From: CAMCYM01 sp964405405
Lineage (GTDB): Bacteria > Bacteroidota > Bacteroidia > Flavobacteriales_D > Sanyastnellaceae
DNA: 8,968 nucleotides
Reading direction: 5' to 3'
Assembly (NCBI GenBank): GCA_964405405.1
Contig: CAYONT010000072.1
Location: 1-8,968, forward strand
A program made the translations under genes and the position numbers. Below, piece by piece: positions 1 to 5,274 of the stretch. Under the pieces are notes generated by a model. The model had not been told where the DNA came from, made no database searches, and saw only the letters and a program-made list of their open reading frames with translations. Within the stretch, counting starts at the first letter, position 1, and every line of letters begins with the position of its first letter.

Positions 1-80
1 CGGGCGCGCCCCCCCCCCCCCGCCCCCCCGCCGCGGCGCCGGCGCCCCCGCCGGGGCGGCGCGGGCGGGGCCCCGGGCGG
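1..80. other. Extreme G/C homopolymer tract at window edge
   Basis: The first 80 bases are almost entirely G and C, with 13 consecutive C at 9-21, a single G, then seven C at 23-29. A T9SS sorting domain would normally end within about this distance, yet the frame reads only Pro/Arg/Gly/Ala here. The tract could be genuine downstream sequence, a repeat that ended the assembly, or a base-calling artefact. It shares a layout with the tract at 8289-8318. Confidence 0.6.
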
Positions 81-2414
81 GCATGGGAGGAGGGTCGATT
101 GGGCGAGGGAGGCGCCGGAGGGAGCGAGGAGCTGGGCCGGCAGCGGTTGGGAAGGGGGGGGAGCGAAGGGGTGGGAGGGGTCGAGGAGGAGCCGGGCGGG
201 GTTGGAGGGGTTGGGGGAGGCGGGGTTGGGGACGATGGAGAAAGGGGGGACCCGGGGGGCCGCGGAGGCCTGGGGGGAACCCGGTTCGGGGATGCCGACC
301 ACGAGCCCGGCGTAGAAGCGGAGGCCCCCGTTTTGGAGGCCCAGGACGACCTCGGGGAGACCGTCCCCGTTGAGGTCCGCCAGGGAGGCAGCCCCGCGGA
401 GCCCCTGGGAAGCGCCGAGGACCGAGGCGCTGACCTCGGGGAGCGTGGCCAGTGGGTTGGAGGGGTCGATGGGGGCGAAGGTTTGGACTGCGCCCAGTTC
501 GTTGGCGACGTAGACCTGAACCGCCTCGCCGGGCCCCGCCGGACGGTACAAGGCGGGAACGCTGTATCCGTTGATGCCCAGGGCGTTGTCCACCAAGATG
601 CCCCCCCATTCGAGCCCCCAATCGGGGTGCGACTGCGGGCACCAAGCGGGCGCACCCGTCCCATCCGTGCAGCGCGTGAACAACCGCAGCCCGCCGTTCT
701 TGTGGCCCACCACGAGGTCACGGACCCCGTCGCCGTTGACATCGATGCCTTGGGGGGTCGCGAATTGGCCTACATCCATCACCGCTCCGTTCACGTCCGT
801 CAACGAAAATCCGGGCGTATCGAAAACCGGCCATTCCCCTGCGCCGGCGATGTTCTCGAAGCTGTGCAACAGCCCCAGTTCGTCACCCACCACCAGGTCC
901 CAGTCGCCATCCGCATCCAGGTCCACGAAGGCCGGGTAGATGCTCTCCATGCTGAAGGCGGGGAAGGGCACCACGTTGGTGGACCAGCGCGCGAACGCAG
1001 GCTCCTGCGCCGTGCCCACATTGCGGTACAGGTCCAGCGCCGCCGGGGTCATGCCGATGCCTTCAAACCGTTCTTTGTTCGCCAAGGCCAAATCCACCAA
1101 ACCATCGCCGTCCAAATCTTCCCACACGGGCGCCGCCCCCCTGCCCACGTCCACCATCCCGTCCTGGATGAGGCGGTCGGTGACGAAGCGCCACACGGGC
1201 TGCTCCGCGGTGCCGTCGTTGTGCCAGTAATGAACCGCCGCGTCGTCGTCCGTCTCGATGTGGGTGTTGGGCGATACCAACAGGTCCCGCACCCCGTCAG
1301 CGTCCACGTCGATGGGATAGGCGGCGGGAAAACGCGGACAGTGGAGCGTGTCCATGGGGCCGGCATGGGGAAGCAGGGACGGAAAGGCGTCGTCCACGAA
1401 GACCGTACTGTCTTGCCCGTCGGAAGCGTCCTCCAACAACAGGGCCGTCAACGTGGGGTAGCTCACGTCGCCTAGCAAGAGATCGGGCAGGGGGGTCTCC
1501 CCATCGAGCTCGAGCAGGGCGACCGTTCCGCCTGCGTGGAAGCCGGTCCGGTCGCCCGCCCCGCCCTCGCCCTCGCCCTCGCCCGCCCCGCCCTCGCCCG
1601 GGCTCCCCGGGCCCGCCCCCTCGGGCCGGCTCCTCGGGTCCACCCCCTCGGGCCGGCTCCTCGGGTCCACCACATTGAACCCGCAATCGTGGTCCGGCCC
1701 ATAGAACACCGTGTTGTCCTCCGACGCTTCGGTGAACGCCCCGTAACAGCGGTTCGTGCACACAAAGTCCAGCCCGCACGGGGTTGTGTTCGTGAAAAAG
1801 TACAGCCCGCTGCTGATCTCCGTGAACGTGACGATGTCCCAGTCGCCGTCCCCGTCGGGGTCCTCGATGGCCGGGATGTCGATGCTCAGGCACAGCACCG
1901 CCAGCGGCTCGGGGCCCGCTCCGAAGTCCCACAGGGCCATCAGCGGCTGCGCCACCGGCGTGAACTGCGCGGCCCCGGTCGCATCCGGCCCCAGGTTCCG
2001 GTACACGTGGATGCCGTTCTGGAACCCCGTGAACAAATCCGCCCGCCCGTCGCAGTCGTAGTCCCGCAGCATCGCCCAATTTTCCAGCCCCGTAGGCCAG
2101 TTCCTTTCCCAGGCCAAACGCTCCAAAAACCCGCCGTCCTCCAGCCGCTCGAACATCAGAATCCGATGCCCGTCGCGATCGAAGCAGAAGAGGTCCATGT
2201 CGCCGTCGGCGTCCCAGTCCACCTCGGACCACTGGGGCGCCGTGAGGCCGCCGGCGAAGGGGTGCACCAGCCCGATTCCGTCCACGCTCACGGGTGGGCC
2301 CTCGGTGAGCTCCCAGCTGTACGGCACGCTCCACTGGGCCCACCCGACCGCCCCCATTCCCATCCAAGCAACTGCGGCCAAGCGCCGCGCGATCGCAGCA
2401 AAACGGTGTTTCAT
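1..2414 (-). CDS. Secreted FG-GAP/VCBS-repeat protein with probable T9SS C-terminal sorting region (3' end cut by window edge)
   Basis: Read from ATG at 2414-2412, the minus strand stays open for 804 codons to the window edge, with no stop reached. Residues 1-26 look like a signal peptide (MKHRF, hydrophobic core, cleavage near GWA/QWS). The mature part carries repeated calcium-loop motifs of the DxDxDGxxD type at about residues 66-74, 118-126, 185-193, 369-377, 433-441, 498-506, 558-566 and 680-687, each followed by a strand such as DLVVG. This is the FG-GAP/VCBS pattern of extracellular beta-propellers. Near residues 725-775, FSIVPNPAS followed by AQLLAPSGASL resembles a T9SS type A sorting domain, so export across the outer membrane is inferred. 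A repeat-rich Gly/Pro/Glu insertion lies at residues 249-288. The tail beyond about residue 780 is Pro/Arg/Gly low complexity and may not be true protein. The ligand is unknown. The gene diverges from pckA. Confidence 0.85.
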   Translation of the reverse strand, partial: MKHRFAAIARRLAAVAWMGMGAVGWAQWSVPYSWELTEGPPVSVDGIGLVHPFAGGLTAPQWSEVDWDADGDMDLFCFDRDGHRILMFERLEDGGFLERLAWERNWPTGLENWAMLRDYDCDGRADLFTGFQNGIHVYRNLGPDATGAAQFTPVAQPLMALWDFGAGPEPLAVLCLSIDIPAIEDPDGDGDWDIVTFTEISSGLYFFTNTTPCGLDFVCTNRCYGAFTEASEDNTVFYGPDHDCGFNVVDPRSRPEGVDPRSRPEGAGPGSPGEGGAGEGEGEGGAGDRTGFHAGGTVALLELDGETPLPDLLLGDVSYPTLTALLLEDASDGQDSTVFVDDAFPSLLPHAGPMDTLHCPRFPAAYPIDVDADGVRDLLVSPNTHIETDDDAAVHYWHNDGTAEQPVWRFVTDRLIQDGMVDVGRGAAPVWEDLDGDGLVDLALANKERFEGIGMTPAALDLYRNVGTAQEPAFARWSTNVVPFPAFSMESIYPAFVDLDADGDWDLVVGDELGLLHSFENIAGAGEWPVFDTPGFSLTDVNGAVMDVGQFATPQGIDVNGDGVRDLVVGHKNGGLRLFTRCTDGTGAPAWCPQSHPDWGLEWGGILVDNALGINGYSVPALYRPAGPGEAVQVYVANELGAVQTFAPIDPSNPLATLPEVSASVLGASQGLRGAASLADLNGDGLPEVVLGLQNGGLRFYAGLVVGIPEPGSPQASAAPRVPPFSIVPNPASPNPSNPARLLLDPSHPFAPPPSQPLPAQLLAPSGASLAQSTLLPCPPGAPPAPPRRGRRRRGGGAGGGGRA
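1554..1670 (-). repeat. In-frame 9-bp-register tandem repeat inside the FG-GAP protein gene
   Basis: Two identical 27-bp units lie at 1617-1643 and 1644-1670, each encoding VDPRSRPEG on the minus strand. Two further 27-bp units at 1554-1580 and 1581-1607 share their first 19 bases and contain GCCCTC hexamers that encode alternating Glu and Gly. The block is 117 bp, exactly 13 times 9 bp, so it keeps the frame. It interrupts the segment between DHDCGFNV and GFHAGGTVALLELDG, which otherwise reads like ordinary FG-GAP sequence. The coding strand has many runs of three to five G. Confidence 0.85.
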
Positions 2415-2482
2415 GTTCGCAAGTTGGGGATTTTGCGGGAAACTCGGCTGTCCCCCGTCACCCAGCGCGCGGCGGGGTGTCC

Positions 2483-2490
2483 TACCTTTG
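2483..2490 (+). promoter_or_regulatory. TAnnTTTG box (Bacteroidota -7 type), candidate pckA promoter
   Basis: TACCTTTG matches the Bacteroidota -7 consensus TAnnTTTG exactly. No TTG is seen at the expected -33 spacing. If used, the pckA leader would be about 125 nt long and would include the direct repeat, the hairpin and the palindrome listed below. Only half of the promoter consensus is present. Confidence 0.35.
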
Positions 2491-2504
2491 ACCAGCGGGG
2501 AGCG

Positions 2505-2523
2505 GAAGCGACTCAGAAGCGAC
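2505..2523. repeat. Direct repeat GAAGCGAC with 11-bp period
   Basis: GAAGCGAC occurs at 2505-2512 and again at 2516-2523, separated by TCA. The 11-bp period puts both copies on the same face of the helix, as tandem protein-binding half-sites often are. It lies in the divergent region between the FG-GAP gene and pckA. No regulator is identified. Confidence 0.4.
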
Positions 2524-2550
2524 GAATGCGTTTATTTAGCGCTGAGTTTG

Positions 2551-2567
2551 GCCTGCAACGTGCAGGC
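2551..2567. promoter_or_regulatory. Perfect inverted repeat upstream of pckA
   Basis: GCCTGCA, a 3-base spacer ACG, then TGCAGGC form a perfect 7-bp dyad, 56 bases before the pckA start codon. It could be an operator or an RNA hairpin in the pckA leader. No U-tract follows, so it does not look like a terminator on the plus strand. Confidence 0.45.
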
Positions 2568-2587
2568 GAAAGGCGGCCGGTTCCTGC

Positions 2588-2595
2588 TATCTTTA
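2588..2595 (+). promoter_or_regulatory. Near-consensus -7 box close to pckA
   Basis: TATCTTTA matches TAnnTTTG at all but the last position and lies 27 bases before the pckA start, a more usual distance than the perfect box at 2483. No TTG is present 17-20 bases upstream. It is an alternative pckA promoter; the two boxes cannot be ranked from sequence alone. Confidence 0.3.
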
Positions 2596-2608
2596 CTCTG
2601 GGAAATGC

Positions 2609-2618
2609 AATGATCATT
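2609..2618. promoter_or_regulatory. 10-bp palindrome AATGATCATT just before the pckA start
   Basis: AATGATCATT is a perfect 10-bp palindrome ending four bases before the ATG at 2623. It is AT-rich in a GC-rich setting. It occupies the ribosome-binding region, so it could be an operator or affect initiation; it could also be simple AT-rich leader sequence, common before Bacteroidota starts. Confidence 0.35.
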
Positions 2619-2622
2619 CTCA

Positions 2623-4227
2623 ATGAAACATCTCGGTAACACACCCATCAACGCCTCGTTGGAGGCGGTTGGTCTGGAAGGCGTGGCGCGTGCGCACTGG
2701 AACCTTCCCCCTGCGAAACTCATTTTGCAGACGCTCCTCCGCGGCGAGGGCATTCTCACGGACAAGGGCGCCTTGGCGGTGGACACGGGCGAGTTCACGG
2801 GGCGCTCCCCGAAGGACCGCTTCATCGTGCGGGACGGCCTGACGGAGAACCCGGTGGCCTGGGGCAAGGTGAACCAAGGCATCTCTTCAGAGGCCTTCGG
2901 TCGGTTGCACGCAGACATGGTGGCGTACCTCAATGGGCGCAGCGTGTTCGTGCGGGATGCAGCCATCGGAGCGGACGAGGCAACCCGCCTGCGCGTGCGG
3001 GTGGTCACGGAAAAGGCTTGGTCGAATCTCTTCGTTCACAACATGTTCATCCGCTTGCAAGCCGAGGATGTGTTGATGGCCCAGCCCGACTGGCACATCG
3101 TCTGCGCCCCCGGTTTCCACGCGGATCCATCACGCCACGAGGTGCGTCAGCACAATGCGTCGGTCATCGACTTCACGCGGCGGGTGATTTTGATTGCGGG
3201 TTCGGCCTACACAGGCGAAATCAAGAAGGGCATGTTCTCGGTCATGAACTTCCACCTGCCCACGGCGCACAATGTGTTCCCGATGCACTGCTCGGCGAAT
3301 GTGGGCGAAGACGGCCGGGTGGCGGTGTTCTTCGGGCTCTCGGGCACGGGCAAGACGACTTTGAGCAGCGATCCATTGCGGTTCCTCATCGGTGACGACG
3401 AGCACGGTTGGGGCGCAGACGGGGTCTTCAACATGGAGGGCGGGTGTTATGCGAAGACGATCGACCTCACGGCAGATCGGGAACCGCAGATTTACCAGGC
3501 GATTCAGTTCGGGGCGATGCTCGAGAATGTGGGCTTCGAAGAGGACGGGGTGACGCCGGATTACACGGACGCTTCCCGGACGGAGAACACGCGGGTTTCG
3601 TACCCGATTCACCACATCCCGGGCGCGGTGCCTTCGGGCCGCGGTGGGCATCCGACGGACATCTTTTTCCTGACTTGCGACGCTTTCGGGGTGTTGCCTC
3701 CGATCAGCCGCCTGGACAAGGGGCAGGCGATGTACCACTTCTTGTCGGGTTACACGGCGAAGGTGGCGGGCACCGAGGTGGGCATCACCGAACCGACGGT
3801 GGCGTTTTCGACGTGCTTTGGCGCACCGTTCATGCCGCTGCATCCCACGCGTTACGCGGAGATGTTGGGCGAACGGATGGAGAGCCACCAGGTGCGGATT
3901 TGGCTGGTCAACACGGGTTGGACGGGTGGCAACTACGGGGTGGGGCACCGCATCGCCTTGAAGCACACGCGCTCGCTGATCACGGCGGCCATGAATGGCG
4001 ACCTCGACCAGGTGGCTTATGAACGGGAGGGCATCTTCGGGCTGTCGTTCCCGACGTACTGCCCCGGGGTGCCGGGTGAGTTGCTGGATCCACGTGACAC
4101 GTGGTCGGATGCGTCGGCCTATGAGGCGAAGGCGCACCACCTGGCAGAGCTGTTCGTCCAAAACTTCGCCGCGTTCGAGTCGATTGCGTCGCCGGAGATC
4201 ATGGAGGGCGCGCCGGTGGTGTCCTGA
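2623..4227 (+). CDS. pckA: Phosphoenolpyruvate carboxykinase (ATP)
   Basis: This encodes the cytosolic gluconeogenic enzyme that converts oxaloacetate and ATP to PEP, CO2 and ADP. The 534-residue length is normal for the ATP-dependent family. Visible hallmarks in order are: GRSPKDR (residues 60-66, substrate-binding Arg); FVHNMFIR; the P-loop GLSGTGKTT (238-246) with Lys244 and Thr245; the kinase-2 metal-binding motif IGDDEHGW (256-263); GCYAKTIDL; QFGAMLENV; TRVSYPIHHIPGA, containing the Arg that contacts nucleotide and substrate; and FLTCDAFGVLPP. The start at 2623 is firm: an in-frame ATG at 2605 meets TGA two codons later. No Shine-Dalgarno sequence is evident. It is the one main gene here without a G-rich insertion. 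It stands alone, divergent from the FG-GAP gene, with a strong terminator just beyond the assembly gap. Confidence 0.98.
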   Translation: MKHLGNTPINASLEAVGLEGVARAHWNLPPAKLILQTLLRGEGILTDKGALAVDTGEFTGRSPKDRFIVRDGLTENPVAWGKVNQGISSEAFGRLHADMVAYLNGRSVFVRDAAIGADEATRLRVRVVTEKAWSNLFVHNMFIRLQAEDVLMAQPDWHIVCAPGFHADPSRHEVRQHNASVIDFTRRVILIAGSAYTGEIKKGMFSVMNFHLPTAHNVFPMHCSANVGEDGRVAVFFGLSGTGKTTLSSDPLRFLIGDDEHGWGADGVFNMEGGCYAKTIDLTADREPQIYQAIQFGAMLENVGFEEDGVTPDYTDASRTENTRVSYPIHHIPGAVPSGRGGHPTDIFFLTCDAFGVLPPISRLDKGQAMYHFLSGYTAKVAGTEVGITEPTVAFSTCFGAPFMPLHPTRYAEMLGERMESHQVRIWLVNTGWTGGNYGVGHRIALKHTRSLITAAMNGDLDQVAYEREGIFGLSFPTYCPGVPGELLDPRDTWSDASAYEAKAHHLAELFVQNFAAFESIASPEIMEGAPVVS

Positions 4228-4233
4228 AGCCGG

Positions 4234-4333
4234 NNNNNNNNNNNNNNNNNNNNNNNNNNNNNNNNNNNNNNNNNNNNNNNNNNNNNNNNNNNNNNNNNNN
4301 NNNNNNNNNNNNNNNNNNNNNNNNNNNNNNNNN
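4234..4333. other. Assembly gap of 100 N
   Basis: Exactly 100 undetermined bases begin seven bases after the pckA stop codon. A round 100 is the usual placeholder for a gap of unknown length, so the true spacing between pckA and rsmE is not known and a small gene or promoter could be missing. Confidence 0.98.
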
Positions 4334-4334
4334 G

Positions 4335-4375
4335 ACGAAGGGCTCGGCGGTAGACGTCGGGCCCTTCGTATTTTT
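4335..4375 (+). terminator. Strong intrinsic terminator downstream of pckA
   Basis: ACGAAGGGC (4335-4343) pairs perfectly with GCCCTTCGT (4361-4369). The stem extends inward through a T-G wobble and CGGCG against CGTCG, giving about 15 pairs with a five-base loop GTAGA, followed by ATTTTT. It is oriented to end transcription arriving from pckA across the gap. The T-tract ends only six bases before the rsmE ATG, so rsmE must start its own transcript at or after this point unless read-through occurs. Confidence 0.85.
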
Positions 4376-4376
4376 G
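4369..4376 (+). promoter_or_regulatory. TATTTTTG: terminator T-tract that also matches the -7 box
   Basis: TATTTTTG fits TAnnTTTG exactly and is built from the last stem base, the T-tract and the next G of the terminator. Used as a -7 element, it would start RNA about 4-7 bases downstream, at or next to the rsmE ATG (4382), giving a leaderless or nearly leaderless mRNA. No -33 TTG is visible; that region is the hairpin itself. Confidence 0.3.
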
Positions 4377-4381
4377 ATGCC

Positions 4382-5149
4382 ATGCGGTTCTTTTACGCGC
4401 CCACCGTCGGAACGCCATTCCATGTGCTGGATGAGGAGGAATCCCGCCACGTCTTCAAGGTTTTGCGCCTGCGCGAGGGGGATGAGGTGCTGGTGACGGA
4501 TGGTCGGGGCGGTCGCTTCCGTGGCCAATTGGTGGGCAACTCCCGCACAGCGAGCACCTTGGCGACAACGCGTCTGGAGGATGCGCCACCTCCGCCGCGC
4601 TGCTTGACGCTCGCAGTGGCGCCGCCCCGTGCGGCCGAACGTTGGGAATGGCTGCTGGAAAAGGCGACGGAGATTGGGGTGACGGACATCCAGCCCTTGA
4701 TCACGGCACGCACGGAACCTTTCAAGGAGCGGCGCGACCGCTGGGAACGCATTCTGGCTGGGGCCATGAAGCAGAGCCAGCAATGTTGGTTGCCGCGGTT
4801 GCATGCGCCGTTGGGGTGGGAGGGGTTTTTGGCGGGCGCGACGGGGTCAGGGGGCGCGGGGTCGGGGGGGTCGGGGGACGCGGGGTCGGGGTCGGGGCTG
4901 GGCGCGGGTTTTTTGGCGCACTGTCTTCCGGTGGAGGGGCCTAAGCCCCATTTGATTCAGGTGGCACCCGCCGCGGGCGATGTTTGGGTGGCCATCGGGC
5001 CAGAGGGGGATTTTACGCCCGCGGAGGTCGCGGCAGGGCGGGCGGCCGGGGTTCGGGAGGTGGACTTGGGTCCCCACCGCCTGCGGACCGAGACGGCCGC
5101 GTGGGCGGCGGTGCATGCGGTCCATTTGGCCGGGCTGCGGCCGGGTTGA
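4382..5149 (+). CDS. rsmE: 16S rRNA (uracil(1498)-N(3))-methyltransferase RsmE
   Basis: RsmE uses S-adenosylmethionine to methylate N3 of U1498 in 16S rRNA. It has an N-terminal PUA-like RNA-binding domain (about residues 1-70, opening MRFFYAP, with ESRHVFKVLRLREGDEV) and a C-terminal SPOUT methyltransferase domain. Visible motifs are LLEKATEIGVTDIQPL, AMKQSQQ, IGPEGDF (205-211) and LGPHRLRTETA (229-239), the last two forming the SAM-binding trefoil knot. The start at 4382 matches the family N-terminus; the frame is open further upstream only because the N gap hides stops. At 255 residues it is somewhat longer than usual, explained by a Gly/Ser/Ala insertion at residues 152-176 between AMKQSQQ and the knot. 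All knot motifs are intact, so activity is expected. Confidence 0.95.
   Translation: MRFFYAPTVGTPFHVLDEEESRHVFKVLRLREGDEVLVTDGRGGRFRGQLVGNSRTASTLATTRLEDAPPPPRCLTLAVAPPRAAERWEWLLEKATEIGVTDIQPLITARTEPFKERRDRWERILAGAMKQSQQCWLPRLHAPLGWEGFLAGATGSGGAGSGGSGDAGSGSGLGAGFLAHCLPVEGPKPHLIQVAPAAGDVWVAIGPEGDFTPAEVAAGRAAGVREVDLGPHRLRTETAAWAAVHAVHLAGLRPG
4835..4909 (+). repeat. Gly/Ser-coding G-run insertion within rsmE
   Basis: Residues 152-176 are almost wholly Gly, Ser and Ala. The coding strand holds eight runs of four to seven G between 4843 and 4897, separated by only two to four bases, mostly TC, in a repeated GGGGTC pattern. This is an unusually dense G-quadruplex-capable motif inside a housekeeping gene, and the frame is kept. 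Confidence 0.8.
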
Positions 5150-5274
5150 GGGGGGACCTCGGGGGGGCGATGGGGTGAGGGAGGGGCCTGAGAAAGGACT
5201 TCTCGGGAGGGCGCATACTATTTTCATTGAAACGTCGGTTATGGTAGTAGAACCACCTTCCAAAAACCGATGCC
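5150..5274. other. G-rich intergenic spacer between rsmE and the beta-propeller gene
   Basis: From 5150 to 5186 the plus strand has G-runs of six, seven, four, three and four bases in quick succession, again quadruplex-capable. Bases 5215-5274 are AT-richer and should hold the promoter of the next gene, but only a partial -7 match (TATTTTCA, 5219-5226) is seen and no -33 TTG at the right spacing. Confidence 0.5.
5187..5207 (+). terminator. Possible weak terminator hairpin after rsmE
   Basis: CCTGAGAA (5187-5194) and TTCTCGGG (5200-5207) form eight pairs, one a T-G wobble, around a five-base loop AGGAC. No T-tract follows directly; TATTTT comes 12 bases later. It is placed correctly to follow rsmE, but lacks the full intrinsic-terminator signature. 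Confidence 0.35.

Noticed and set aside
1297..2367. Minus-strand 356-codon frame overlapping the FG-GAP gene
   Set aside because: It is another frame on the same strand, rich in Arg and Gly with no recognisable motifs. The true frame starts at 2414 and runs through the edge.
99..2639. Long plus-strand open frames (99-1475 and 1536-2639) opposite the FG-GAP gene
   Set aside because: They are antisense shadows in GC-rich DNA. The minus-strand frame has a signal peptide, eight DxDxDG motifs and a sorting-type C-terminus, while these read as Arg/Val/His/Gln-rich sequence without domains.
3130..4383. Minus-strand frame of about 417 codons across pckA and the gap
   Set aside because: It is antisense to an unambiguous pckA and is joined across undetermined bases.
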